From NCBI GenBank assembly GCA_018398815.1, contig JAFLJL010004289.1:58804-122803 (forward strand): DNA of 64,000 bases, in the 5' to 3' direction. The DNA is from Conus ventricosus (taxonomy: Eukaryota > Mollusca > Gastropoda > Neogastropoda > Conidae). Shown one piece after another: positions 42,291 to 54,451 of this stretch. The position numbers and the translations under genes are program-made. The notes beneath the pieces are model-generated. The model was not told the DNA's origin. It saw only the letters and a program-made list of their open reading frames with translations, and searched no databases. Position 1 is the first letter of the stretch. Each line of letters starts with the position of its first letter.

Positions 42291-42790
42291 CCTCTATGGT
42301 CTCATGGAAGAATGGGCACTCAATATGGACAAGTGCTATGGGTTCCTCTTGTTCACATTGGCACTGGCTAGAGTAATCGTCCTGTGTTTGCCTGTGTAGC
42401 ACCTTCTAGGCACGAACGTTTTGTCTACCTGTCACACTAGCACCAGTGGTCCCTCAGTGCGTCTACACACTTTCCTTCCACTGTGGCATGGCTGTGTGGT
42501 TCGAATACAGTATCTTTGCACACATCGCAGAGAGCATGTACTACTTCTTCTTTCTGCACTGCTGCAACTGTGGTAAGCACTGCTGCAGATCTGCCATCTT
42601 TGTGGTGGGCACGCTTTGTGCAGTATCTTGCTATGTGTGGTCCACTACAAATGTAGCACGTCGGTCTGTGTGTGTTGCTGGGGTTTGTTCTTTGTGCATT
42701 GTCTCTTGGTTTGTTCTCAGTCGTCGTCTCTGATCTGTTCTGGGTTAGTCTGTTTGGGTTGGGGCGGTAACTCGCACGTTCAACCCGTCC
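42291..42790 (-). pseudogene. gag: gypsy gag zinc knuckle and protease (copy 3)
   Basis: The zinc knuckle is complete here (CYICSGPHIARYC). The protease motif region (CVDALRD) is followed by a frame change, so DTG is only readable in the next frame. Cut by the MULE at 42791. Confidence 0.8.
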
Positions 42791-42799
42791 TCTCTCTGG

Positions 42800-43000
42800 G
42801 GAACAGGTCACTACGTCACGGGGCCGCTAAGTCACAGGGCCGCCAAGTCACGGGGCCGCGACAGGGCCACTAAGTCACAGGGCCGCCAAGTCATGGGGCC
42901 GCTAAGTCACAGGGCCGCCAAGTCATGGGGCTGCTAAGTCACAGGGCCGCTAAGTCACAGGGCCGCCAAGTCACTGGGCCACTCAGTCACGTCGGAACAG
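42800..43000. repeat. MULE left end and 16-bp array (copy 3)
   Basis: About 11 units of GGGCCGCTAAGTCACA, inverse of 48915-49665. Confidence 0.85.
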
Positions 43001-43027
43001 AAGTGAAATGGTATTACAGCGAAAATT

Positions 43028-43547
43028 ACGGCGGGCCAAACCTGCCAATGTATGCATACGTTGTATGCATACAATGTATGCAACATTTCGGTCTTTAGTC
43101 ACAATTTCCCTCTTTACGCATGCGCGATGTTGAAAATGATCCCTACTTTTCGTCTTTGCGCATGCGCATCTGCAAAATGTATGCATACAATGTAGCATAC
43201 ATTGTATCCATACATTTTCGGTATTTAGTCACAATTTCCTCTTTACGCATGCGCACCTGCAAATGTATGCATACATTGTATGGATACATTGTATGTATAC
43301 ATTTCTCTCAGAGTGACGTCTCTCTGTGCGCATGCGCAAAGACGAAAAGTATGGATCATTTTCAACATCGTGCATGCGTAAAGAGGGAAATTGTGAAAAT
43401 GTATGCATACAAGTTATGCATACAACCGGAAACGGTCATTTTCAACATCGCGCATGCGTAAAGACGGAAATTGTGACTAAAGACCGAAATGTATGGATAA
43501 ATGTATGCATACAACGTATGCATACATTGGCAGGTTTGGCCCGCCGT
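43028..43547. repeat. foldback palindrome (copy 3)
   Basis: Outer ends ACGGCGGGCCAAACCTG and exact complement. The pairing base differs from copy 1 on both arms (G/C instead of T/A). Confidence 0.85.
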
Positions 43548-44018
43548 ATGGTTGGTGACAGACTGTTTCCAAAACAGGCACACGAATTTATAACTATAAT
43601 TTTAGATCTAGGCAAGATATTTCTTGGCGGCCCTGTGACTTAGTGAGCGGTCCCGTGTTGGACTTAGGGTATTCTCCGCGACTTTTAGATCTCTGCTGAG
43701 AGTTAGGCCTATTCTCTGTGCATCATACATCCTGTTAGGGCTATGCATTGGTACGTGATCACTGTGACAAACAATTCGGCCACTTGACGGAAAATGCTGA
43801 ATTTCGAACCTCTTCCATGACAATGGCAAACAGATCTAAAGATTTTTTATTCAGAAATAGAAAACAAGAGCAAAACAGGCACTATTTCGTTAAAAATTAC
43901 GTCACTATACATGATGTGGATGGGTAGGAAAACATATCACGTGCGTAGTCATGTGAGAGTACCTTGCTCGATTTAACGGCGTGTCTCGCGAGAATTTTTT
44001 TCTTTCATGACGTTGAAA
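43548..44018 (+). promoter_or_regulatory. leader region upstream of the MULE transposase (copy 3)
   Basis: Matches 6800-7270 and 28870-29343. Confidence 0.35.
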
Positions 44019-45173
44019 ATGGCGGCTTATGTAGCGAGTGAGAGGAAAGGTTATTGAAAAAGACGGATACACCTATCCATTTCACAGGACGACTGATGAC
44101 ACAATGCAGTGGAGATGCTCACGAGAGCAACATGTTCAGCAATGTTGAGAACACATGTGTTTGACAGAGAAGAACAAAATCCACAAATTAGAATCATAAA
44201 TGAAGAAGGCAACCACCGTGCGACTACCAACGCATTCAGAGATTGCGTTTGTTGAAAGGGCGTATGAGCAAGTTAGAGAAGATCCAACAGTACCTCTTAG
44301 ACGCGTCTTGACGCAGAGGTGGCGCAGGAGCATCGGGGGTAAATCAAGGAGGTGGAGACAGACCAGAGCTGCTACTTTTCATTCACTCAGGTCGATATTA
44401 AGGAGAGCAAGAGCTGGAGTACTTCCCCTATTCCAGAGAATGTGGAGGATGTGATCATTGATGGTACCTGGGCTGAAACGTGGAAGGAGACCAGTTTCTT
44501 TGCACCTTGTAATGCTTGGGGTTATGCGGTCTTTTCCACTCAAGAAAACATGGATGCTTTGGGGGGTGCGGTACCCTGTACATGGATGGGACCTTTCGGT
44601 CTTGCCCACATCCGTACAATCAGGTATTCACAATCCTTGGCAATGTGGAAGGCTTTGTGGTCCCATTGGTCAATGTCCTAATGGAAAACAGGTACAATAG
44701 GCAGTTACCATCAGATTTTCAGAAAGTGAAAGGATTCATTCGGCGAAGAACCCACCATCATTGGCGCCCTCGTAGGGTAATTGCTGACTTTGAATAGCTG
44801 TGTAGAATGCTTTGGAGATCGAGTTGCCACATACACTCCGGTCTGGCTGCTACTTCCATTTAACACAGAGTTTTTGGAAAAAGATTCAGCAGCTCGGCTT
44901 GGCTCAGCCATACATGATGAACCAGCGCCTTCAGGACACTCTCAGAAAGGTGATGGCACTTGGTTATTTGCCTGTTGCCAATTCTTCGTAACAATTTTCT
45001 TGCACTTCGGCAGTCCAGGAGAACACGACGGCTTGTGAACACGTTCCCTTCTTAGCAAGACTTCTTCAACTATGAGGAAAACACCTACATCCTGCCAACT
45101 GCTGCCTTCCCTCCTGCTGTGTGGAATGTGCACAACAGAAATATGTCTCAAAGAACCAACAACCATGCTGAAA
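44019..45173 (+). pseudogene. FLYWCH/MULE transposase, exon 1 (copy 3)
   Basis: ATG 44019-44021, FLYWCH finger frameshifted near 44040 and 44125. The MULE core is clearer here than in copy 2: VIIDGTWAETW (first catalytic Asp, about 44450-44480), PLVNVLMENRY, RPRRVIADFE (second Asp, about 44770-44797), GCYFHLTQSFWKKIQ (about 44840-44890), and NNHAE before the splice donor GTAAGT at 45174. Confidence 0.85.
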
Positions 45174-47027
45174 GTAAGTAGAGCACATTTTCCTCTCATT
45201 TATTGCAAGTCAATTATATAAGTCGTTTCCAATAAGCCAATAACGTCTGCCGGCTACTTGGTAAGAACTTCTTCCCCGAAGGCTACGATAGGCCAGCCGT
45301 TTCACTGGGAGGCACCCAATATGCCACAGGCCCATTATGCCACAGGCCCATATGCCACAAAGGAAAATTTCAGCAAAAAGCCCAATATGCCACAAAGGGA
45401 AATTCCTGCAAAAGGGCCCAATATGCCACAGACCCAATATGCCACAGGCCCAATATGCCACAGGCCCATTATGTCACAGGCCCATTATGCCACAGGCCCA
45501 ATATGCACAAGGAAAATTTCAGCAAAACGGCCCAATATGCCACAGGGCCTATATGCGACAAAGGAAAATTTCAGCAAAACGGCCCTATATGCCACAGGGC
45601 CTATATGCCACAATCCTTATAGCAAATTAGGTCAGTGGTCAAGCAATGGCCAAATGACCAGTGGTCAAGCAATGGCCAAATTGACCAGTGTTGAAGCAAT
45701 GGCGAAGGTGATCAGTGGTCAAGCAATGGGCCAAATGACCAGTGGTCAAGCAATGGCCAAATTGACCAGTGTTAAAGCAATGGCGAAGGTGACCAGTGGT
45801 CAAACAAAGGCCAAAATGACCAGTGATCAAGCAATGGCCAAAGTGCCAAGTGGTCAGCAATGGCCAAAGTGACCAGTGGTCAAGCAATGAACAAAGTGAC
45901 CAGTGGTCCAGCAATGACCAAATTAACCAATGTTCAAGCAATGAACAAACTGACAGTGGTCAAGCGATTGGCAAACTGACCAGTGGTCAAGTTCTGACCA
46001 AAGTGACAAGTTGTAAGCTTGCCAATTGCTTGACACTGGTCACTTTGGTCATTGCTTGACCACTGGTCACTTTGGCCATTGCTTGACCACTGACCTAATT
46101 TGCTATAAGGAGTGTGGCATATAGGGCCTGTGGCATATAGGGCTGTTTTGCAGGAATTTCCCTCTGTGGCATATTGGGCCTGTGGCATATTGGACCGTTT
46201 GCAGGAATTTCCCTTTGTAGCATATTGGACCGTTTTTACTGACATTTTCCTTTGTGGCATAATGGGCCTGTGGCATAATGGGCCTGTGGCATAATGGGCC
46301 TGTGGCATATTGGGCCTGTGGCATAATGGGCCTGTGGCATATGGGCTGTACCCGTTTCACTGTCACTTCAATTTACTCCAGGTTCAAAATTAACCCCCTT
46401 TGCCTGACTTCTTTCAGGGTTGGGCGTGTGTTTTCAGATAGCATGGCAATCCGGTTCAGCCAATGTCAACCCATAATAATAATAGTAATAATAATAATAA
46501 AAATAATAATAATAATAGTAAGGCCGTAGGCGCTGTACAACATGAATGCACAACGTAGACAGTACTTACTTGTTTTCCCTTGAAACAAACAACTACATTC
46601 AGACGGGTTAAACAGGACAAGTGGGGCAGATATTTTTTTTAGTTCCCGAGCGAAGCGGGGATACTATTAAGATTGGCAGTGTGGTCACTCGCACCGCACC
46701 CAGAAGCAGCGAGGGAACGTTTGCTCCCGTGATGGTCCAGCACTTGTTATATTTTTTAAAAAAATTTAAAGAAAAATATTGCTGAAAATGATAGGTTTTC
46801 GGTTTAGGCATGAAGAGGAGCTTACTTCAACAGCGAACTGTAATAATTGAAATAGCAAAAGTTGTTATGGGCAGTGCTTAGGCAAACTTTTAAAACACTT
46901 GCCTTTGTCGTATATCACTTAAATGTAAAAGACGTAAAAATAAACTAGCTGTATTGTCGACTTTCACCCTTTCTTCTTTGCCTCCTTATAACACTTTATT
47001 CAGAAAAATAACCTTTATGCATTTCAG
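45174..47027 (+). other. intron of the MULE transposase gene (copy 3)
   Basis: GTAAGT donor at 45174, ATTTCAG acceptor ending 47027. Contains the foldback array 45292-46365, an (ATA)n tract near 46475-46520, and the CCCGAGCGAAGCGGG motif near 46645. Confidence 0.8.
45292..46365. repeat. foldback array in the transposase intron (copy 3)
   Basis: Same architecture as 30622-31700: 16-bp outer blocks, 27-bp inner units, inverted halves. Confidence 0.85.
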
Positions 47028-47311
47028 ACTACCATCGAATGCTGAATGAAGCAATTGGAGTCCGGCACCCATCTCTGTGGGTGTTCATCAGAGTGCTGAA
47101 GGACAAGCAGGCTCAAACAGAGAATGCTCTGGCGGCTGCAGAGAGAGGAGATGCTCCAACTGCACGTCGCAAAAGTGTCGTGATCTCGAGGAGCGGCTGC
47201 TGCGACTGAAAGCACAGTACAATGCCGGCCAAAGGAATCTGGATTACTTTCTGGAGGGCAGTTGCAAGATCTGTGTGGTCCGTCTAATCTGGGATGAGAA
47301 TGACTTCAAAT
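47028..47311 (+). pseudogene. FLYWCH/MULE transposase, exon 2 (copy 3)
   Basis: Reads YHRMLNEAIGVRHPSLWVFI, RVLKDKQAQTENALAAAERG, then after a one-base slip in an A run KCRDLEERLLRLKAQYNAG and LDYFLEGSC. The coiled Arg/Leu-rich end resembles C-termini of related proteins. It is cut by a 1000-N gap. Confidence 0.8.
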
Positions 47312-48311
47312 NNNNNNNNNNNNNNNNNNNNNNNNNNNNNNNNNNNNNNNNNNNNNNNNNNNNNNNNNNNNNNNNNNNNNNNNNNNNNNNNNNNNNNNNN
47401 NNNNNNNNNNNNNNNNNNNNNNNNNNNNNNNNNNNNNNNNNNNNNNNNNNNNNNNNNNNNNNNNNNNNNNNNNNNNNNNNNNNNNNNNNNNNNNNNNNNN
47501 NNNNNNNNNNNNNNNNNNNNNNNNNNNNNNNNNNNNNNNNNNNNNNNNNNNNNNNNNNNNNNNNNNNNNNNNNNNNNNNNNNNNNNNNNNNNNNNNNNNN
47601 NNNNNNNNNNNNNNNNNNNNNNNNNNNNNNNNNNNNNNNNNNNNNNNNNNNNNNNNNNNNNNNNNNNNNNNNNNNNNNNNNNNNNNNNNNNNNNNNNNNN
47701 NNNNNNNNNNNNNNNNNNNNNNNNNNNNNNNNNNNNNNNNNNNNNNNNNNNNNNNNNNNNNNNNNNNNNNNNNNNNNNNNNNNNNNNNNNNNNNNNNNNN
47801 NNNNNNNNNNNNNNNNNNNNNNNNNNNNNNNNNNNNNNNNNNNNNNNNNNNNNNNNNNNNNNNNNNNNNNNNNNNNNNNNNNNNNNNNNNNNNNNNNNNN
47901 NNNNNNNNNNNNNNNNNNNNNNNNNNNNNNNNNNNNNNNNNNNNNNNNNNNNNNNNNNNNNNNNNNNNNNNNNNNNNNNNNNNNNNNNNNNNNNNNNNNN
48001 NNNNNNNNNNNNNNNNNNNNNNNNNNNNNNNNNNNNNNNNNNNNNNNNNNNNNNNNNNNNNNNNNNNNNNNNNNNNNNNNNNNNNNNNNNNNNNNNNNNN
48101 NNNNNNNNNNNNNNNNNNNNNNNNNNNNNNNNNNNNNNNNNNNNNNNNNNNNNNNNNNNNNNNNNNNNNNNNNNNNNNNNNNNNNNNNNNNNNNNNNNNN
48201 NNNNNNNNNNNNNNNNNNNNNNNNNNNNNNNNNNNNNNNNNNNNNNNNNNNNNNNNNNNNNNNNNNNNNNNNNNNNNNNNNNNNNNNNNNNNNNNNNNNN
48301 NNNNNNNNNNN
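47312..48311. other. assembly gap, 1000 N, likely zero true length
   Basis: In copy 2 the bases on the two sides of this gap (gacttcaaat and tatgcc) are directly adjacent at about 32630-32645, so nothing appears to be missing. Confidence 0.9.
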
Positions 48312-48914
48312 TATGCCTGTGGACGTTCCTTATCTTTTGTTTATTGTTATTTGTTTGTAGCTATGTAAAAACATATGCCCATTAGCCGCTCTAACTGTTT
48401 TGCACATAGACAAGAAGTCTGGCGCAAGTAAGCTTACTTTGCTGTATTGCTTTCCGACGTCGGCTTACAGTAAAAATGTGCCACGTCTTAAATTTAATGC
48501 AATTACTAAGAACTCACAGTGTTTCTGGCAGTGTTTCTGGCAGAGTTGAGCTGATTTATTTTCCTGTATTAATTTTATTTATTTACTTTATTTCAAGGAA
48601 GCCTTTGAAACATGAAAATTGCTGCAAGACGCCTGGAACTGCAATTAAAAGATGTTGCCATCCTTTTGCTATCTGTATCTTTATTATCTGAACGCGTGAC
48701 TCCATGTGCCACAAAAAATATTACATTCAGAAAGAATGGGCTTCATACTGCTTTTACATCTACAATTCTGCCCTTCTGAAGGCAGTTGCAATGCTTAAAA
48801 GGATAAACAGACCGTAAAAGAAACAAGGCTTGACCTTCGAGGGTCAAAACACCCCAATGATATGTTTGATAGTCGATGACATGTTTGACAGACACACAAG
48901 CAGAAACAAACAGA
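48312..48914. other. MULE 3' region (copy 3)
   Basis: Matches 32640-33244. Non-coding as far as I can tell. Confidence 0.45.
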
Positions 48915-49665
48915 CTCAGTTGCCCTGTGACTTTGTTGCCCTGTGACTTAGCGGCCCTGTGACTTAGCGGCCCTGTGACTTGGCGGCCTGTGACTTTGTT
49001 TTCCCTGTGACTTAGCGGCCCTGTGACTTTGTTGCCCTGTGACTTAGTTGCCCTGTGACTTAGTTGCCCTGTGACTTGGCGGCCCTGTGACTTACTAGAC
49101 CCTCTGGCAATTTGCTGTAATTTATGTGACTTGGCGGCCCTGTGACTTAGCGGCCCTGTGACTTAGCGGCCCTGTGACTTAGCGGGCCTATGACTTAGCG
49201 GCCCTGTGACTTAGCGGCCCTGTGACTTAGCGGCCCTGTGACTTGGCGGCCCTATGACTTGGCGGCCCTGTGACTTAGCGGCCCTATGACTTAGCGGCCC
49301 TGTGACTTAGCGGCCCTGTGACTTAGCGGCCCTGTGACTTGGCGGCCCTGTGACTTTGTTGCCCTGTGACTTTGTTGCCCTGTGACTTAGTTGCCCTGTG
49401 ACTTAGTTGCCCTGTGACGTAGTTGCCCTGTGACTTAGTTGCCCTGTGACTTAGCGGCACTGTGACTTACTAGACCCTCTGGCAATTGCTGTAATTTATG
49501 TGACTTGGAGGCCCTGTGACTTGGAGGCCCTGTGACTTGGCGGCCCTGTGACTTGGCGGCCCTGTGGCTTACTGGACCCTCTGGTAATTTTGCTGTAATT
49601 TATGTGACTTAGCAGCCCTGTGACTTAGCAGCCCTGTGACTTGGCGGCCCTGTGACTTAGTGAGT
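48915..49665. repeat. MULE right 16-bp subterminal array (copy 3)
   Basis: Same as 33245-33990, with better-kept units of TGACTTAGCGGCCCTG. Confidence 0.93.
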
Positions 49666-49682
49666 GCTTCCCTTCTCTCTGG

Positions 49683-49965
49683 CAGTGCGTTCGGCTTCGC
49701 GGATCTCCTCGAAAAGCTCGGCGGCGGCAATTGCATCGTGGCGGTTTTGAGGATTCCTGTCGCGAACGTAACGCGCTTGTTCAAACGGCAGAGACTCTAG
49801 AAATGTTTCATCACCGCATGTCTTGGGTCATCTGGTGTTTTCTCTGACAACGTTACCAGCGATTTAGCAGAGGACAATTTTTCCCATAGATCTCTGACGC
49901 GCTCATGTGCTCACGCTTGCGTTACAAACTTTTTTTGTACGTGCAGCATAAGTGGAATTGCTCAA
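49683..49965 (-). pseudogene. gag: gypsy gag 5' part (copy 3), truncated
   Basis: Same as the start of 34007-34617. The match stops at about 49965, where the sequence jumps to a foldback array (see the copy 4 entry). Confidence 0.75.
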
Positions 49966-50465
49966 GCAATGAACAAAGTGCAGTGGTCCAGCAATGACCA
50001 AATTATCCCTATGATCAAAGCAATGAACAATAAACTGACCAGTGGTCAAGCGATGGCAATATGACCATGGTCAAAGCTCTGACCAAGTGGACAAAGTTGT
50101 CCAGCTTGCCAATTGCTGACCACATGTGTGTACTTTGGTCATCCTGCATGCGACCACTGGTCTCTTTAGCCATTGCTTGACACTGACCTAATTTGGCTAT
50201 AAGGAGTGTGGGCTTTTAGGGCCTGTGGCATATAGGGCTGTTTTGCAGGAATTCCTCTGTGACTTATTGGGACTTTGGCATATTGGACCGTTTTGCTGAA
50301 TTTCCCTTTGTGTGCATATTGGGGCCGTTTTGCTGTATTTTTCCGTTTGTGGCATAATGGGGCTGCGGAATTAAGGGGCCTGAGGCCAAAATGGGCCTTG
50401 TGGCATATTGGGCACTGTGGCATAATGTGCCTGCTGGCATATTGGGCTGTACACGTTTCACTGTC
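49966..50465. repeat. half of the intron foldback array (copy 4)
   Basis: Degenerate 27-bp and 16-bp units, inverse half only (tggcataatggggctg and similar). Confidence 0.75.
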
Positions 50466-50790
50466 ACGTTCAATTTACCTCAGGTTCAAATTAACCCCTT
50501 TGCCTAACTTCTTTCAGGGTGGGCGTGTGTTTTCAGATTGCATGGCAATCCGGTTCAGCAATGTCAACCCATAATAATATAGTAATAATAATAATTAAAA
50601 AAAAAAGTAATAATAATAGTAAGGGCGTTGGCGCTGTACTACATTGAATGCAAAACGTTGACATTACTTACTTGTTTTCCCTTGAATAAAAACAACTACA
50701 TTCAGACGGTTAAACAGGACAAGTGGGGCAGATTTTTTTGTAGTCCCGAGCGAAGCGGGATACTATTAAGATGGCTGTGTGGTCACTCGC

Positions 50791-50835
50791 CCCCCCCCCC
50801 CCCCCCCCCCCCCACCCCCCCCCCCCCTCACCCCC
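50791..50835. repeat. poly-C tract
   Basis: More than 30 C with single A and T interruptions, in place of the short GCACCGCACCC of copy 3. Possibly a sequencing artefact. Confidence 0.8.
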
Positions 50836-51162
50836 GCACCAGAAGCAGGCGAGGAACGTTTGCTCCCCGTGATGGTCCAGCTCTGTTATATTTTTTTTAA
50901 TTTTTTAAAGAAAAATATTGCTGAAAATGATAGGTTTTCGGTTTAGGCATGAAGAGGAGCTTACTTCTAACTGGAACTGTAATATTTGAAATAGCAAAAG
51001 TTGTTATGGGCAGTGCTTTAGGCAAACTTTTAAATCACTGCCTTTGGTCTTATATCCTTAAATGTAATAGACGTAAAATAAATAGCTTGTTGTGGACTTT
51101 CACCCTTTCTTCTTTGCTCTTATAACACTTTATTAAAAAAATTTGACCTTTATGCATTTCAG

Positions 51163-51420
51163 ACTACCATCGAAGCTGAATGAAGCAATTGGAGTCGGCA
51201 CCCATCTCTGTGGGTATTCATCAGAGTGGTGAAGGACATGCAGGTCAAACAGAGAATGCTTGGCGGCTGCTGAGAGAGAGATGCTCACATGCATGTCGCC
51301 AGAAGTGGGCGTGATCTCGAGGAGCGGCTGATGCGATGAAGCACAGTACAATGCCGGCCAAAGGATTCTGGATTCTTTTGGAGGGCAGTTGCATGAATCT
51401 AGTGTGGTCCGTTAATCTGG
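51163..51420 (+). pseudogene. FLYWCH/MULE transposase, exon 2 (copy 4)
   Basis: Acceptor ATGCATTTCAG just before 51163. Same exon as 47028-47311, more diverged, several frameshifts. Confidence 0.7.
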
Positions 51421-51497
51421 GATGGAATGACTTAAAATTATGCCCGTGGCGTTCCTTATCTTTTGTTTATTGTTATTCGTTTGAGCATTGTAAAACA

Positions 51498-52205
51498 TGT
51501 GGGGGACATGTAATGACATTTGCCGGTAAGGAAGCAACTTCACATATTAGTTCCCGGAGTTAGACTAGACAAGGGGTGTTATTTACCTTCCGACGTAGAC
51601 CTTATTGTTTTACCTTTCAGTTTTGGGTCTAGTTAGGCTCTTCGTTCTAGCCTTAGTAGTTATTATTAGTTTATGGAGATATGATAGTATTAACAAATAA
51701 TAGAGTGTGTAGGGCTGTAAGTAAAGAGTAAGTACAAAATATTTAAAACTAAAAGGAAAGCTACCATTCTGGGTGAGAGTGCTGGCGATTTGGCTCTTCA
51801 AGAGAATTACCTTTCACCGGTGCCAGACGCGTCTCCTGAAGTTTGGCGCGAGTCAGAAAGCTACTGACCCCCTCGATCAAGACGCACATCCTATCCCAGT
51901 CTTCTGCTGCTCCAGTTAGCTTGGTGGGTTTTTGTTTTAGGTAGGGAATTTCTTGAGGGGAAATTTGACAGTTAATTGGCATACATCATCTTCAGCCTCG
52001 GCCCATTTAGTTAGGTACGTAGGGTTCTTATCATGGTAGTCATCATCACCTATGCCGCCACACAGCATTTGGGCATAAAAGAACTGGAATTTGGAAGATC
52101 TCTCATGGGGTCATTGAACGAGAGAATGTATAAGTGGGGGAAGTGACAAGCATTGAGACAGGGCGCAAGTGCCCCCCCCTCCCCCCCCCCCCCCCCACTT
52201 CTAAG
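51498..52205 (+). repeat. left LTR
   Basis: Shares with 54452-55155 the blocks GTTCCCGGAGTTAGA, GGGGTGTTATTT, TGTAGGGCTGTAAGTAAAG and CTACCATTCTGGGTGAGAG, in the same order. Ends after a poly-C tract. Confidence 0.75.
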
Positions 52206-54451
52206 GTTTGGCGCTGGCGAGCAGGATGGTGATGGGGACAATAGAAGTTAAAAAAAAATTTCATGATAGATTAAACCCACCGAGGCACTACAACAGAAAC
52301 CCGGGCCCCGACGAATAGATGGGAGTAGCCAATACGGTGGGCCGGTAGGAACGCTAGGGTTGGTGACTCTAGGAGGACCAGACTGCTGGAGAGGACCTCA
52401 GTCCAGGACAAGGCGGCACGACGCAGCCAAGACGAGCAGCACCCCAGCACATGGTGATACATGTGGATTTGCATTAACAAAAAACCCAACAAAATGAATT
52501 CTCTGTTGGAACATTGATCTTTGAATTTTTTTTTCGTTTCATGAGCAGGAAAGAGGTGTGCCTGAGGTGGACATTTCAAGAAGGCAAATTTTGCCTTATG
52601 ATTTTTTTTTTACTTCAATTGTAAATCCTTTGTTCTCACATTGTGGTACAGATGTGTGAGTTCTGAGCGAGTGGGTACACTTCGTTATTGGGGTGTTGTT
52701 GTTTTTTCTAGCCCATAGTGCTCTTCAAAGTGGGGAGCATTTGGATGCATTGGCTGTATGGTTTCGGTTTCGTTTGTTTTTTGTTTTTGTTTTTGGAAAT
52801 GTCACATGTTCTTTTTCCCTTCTTTTATGATAGTGTTGGGTATTTTCTTGGATGGGGTTGGTATGTTGTTTGTAACATTCGAAGTATTTGGGTGTTGTAC
52901 CATTGTAGTATTTTTTTTAAAAAAAAGAAAAATTAGTTGTCAAAGATGTGCAAGAGCGTGAAGCGATCTGCATCCCCAACGATGCCTAACTTCAGGGCAG
53001 AAGTTGGAAGTCCCAGGAACTTGGGAGAGGGATGATGATTAGTGGTGGTCTTGGGGGATGAGGAAAACCATGCCCAGGCATAAGAGTGGGTAGTGGAGGA
53101 GTCGAGAGCCTACGCAGGCAATTAGAGGAAATGAACTCTCGCCGCAGAGGTTGTGGTGACTGGGCCAACAAAAAAAAAAGTTAGGAAATTCCACGGGGAG
53201 AAGAAGTAGATGGGGTGTAGTAGTGGAGGATTTTATTAGAGGGGGTTAGGTTAATGTAAGAGGGGGAGGAAGATAGAAGTGGAAAGGAGGCAGCTTTTCT
53301 CCTCTCAGCATTCGAGGGGGTGGCAAAAAACGGAGGTGCGCCATGTGGGAGACCACAGGAGTCAGCGGAGCCATTTTGGAGACCTGCCAAACATGCATTC
53401 GGGGACGCCGTTCCCTCCCGGCATTACTGGCCAACTTCGCCGAACGGAAACAAGGGGCAAGAGAGGGCATAAGAGAGGATTGCCAATGGACTGTTTTCCC
53501 CGACTTTAAAAAATTAATACAGAAGCACGGAAAGAAGGAAAACAGTTGGTCAAAGAGGAAGCATTGCTAGGTCAGTTTGTAGACGGACTCCCGCGACAAG
53601 AGCCTGGATTTGATGAAAAAGCAAGTAAAAAGAGCATGCCATCTTTTGCAGAAATTTAGGGAAGAAGCTCTAGAGTGGAGGAAAAATGAAGGGGGGGGAC
53701 CAGTTAGTAGCCGCACAGCAGGTAGTGGGGCAGTAGGGTGTCAAGCTGTCAGATTTGGAGAGGCCCAAGAGGAGCTGAGACAGGAAAAACCTGAGCTTGA
53801 GGAGAGAGTCAGGGCCCATGGGAAAGCTCCGATCAGACGATCAGACGATGGGAGACTCGGCCAAGGAGATCAAGAAGGGACGAATGCTTGGGGTGCATTC
53901 AACCCTTACAGATTACTCAGGTGGTCAAACATGATGTTTGTTGTTACATGTTGATTTGTTTTTTGTTGTCGTTGATACCAGTGGCTCTGGGTCTACAGTG
54001 CTGAGTGTGCTTGTTTCTTGATGCTTTCGGTGTACGAAGGAGCCATAACAGTGTGTTTTTTGGTGTCGTGTTTACTATTCTCGGAGAATGCTGATTATGA
54101 ATTCTAGGCTTATTACGTTCATGATCTGTCTTTTTTCATTTATTCTAATACCAAACACTCGGAGAGGTGAAGTTGCATTTTCCAGGATTTCGGTAGAAAC
54201 TAATAACCTTGTGGGTTTTTGGTAATGCGGACCTAGGTTTTGACGTTTTCTGAGTGCCGTTTGGGTGGTAGGAGAGTGTAGTCTGTGAGTTGGATATGTT
54301 TATGCAGTGTGCATGGTATTGGGGTGTCGTGCCGTAATCACAGATTTGTGGTTGTGTTCAGGGTGGTACAGACAGTTGGTTTTGATATGTTTGTTGTTTG
54401 GTTGGCGTAGGATTGAGAGCCTCAGCGGCGAAATTTCACAGTCGGGGTGAG
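52206..54451. other. interior of the short LTR element
   Basis: No protein family recognised. A frame at 53343-53570 and one at 53610-53954 look weakly gag-like (charged, EELRQEKPELEERV), but I cannot support a call. The stretch 54000-54450 is GT-rich and non-coding. Confidence 0.4.

Larger units (their letters stand above)
42800..49673 (+). mobile_element. MULE transposon, complete (copy 3)
   Basis: 5874 bp of real sequence plus a 1000-N gap, flanked by TCTCTCTGG at 42791-42799 and 49674-49682. Same structure as 28110-33997, at the same gag position, so copies 2 and 3 derive from one insertion event. Confidence 0.9.

Noticed and set aside
53343..53954. Gag gene in the short LTR element
   Set aside because: Charged frames exist, but I see no capsid or zinc-knuckle motif.
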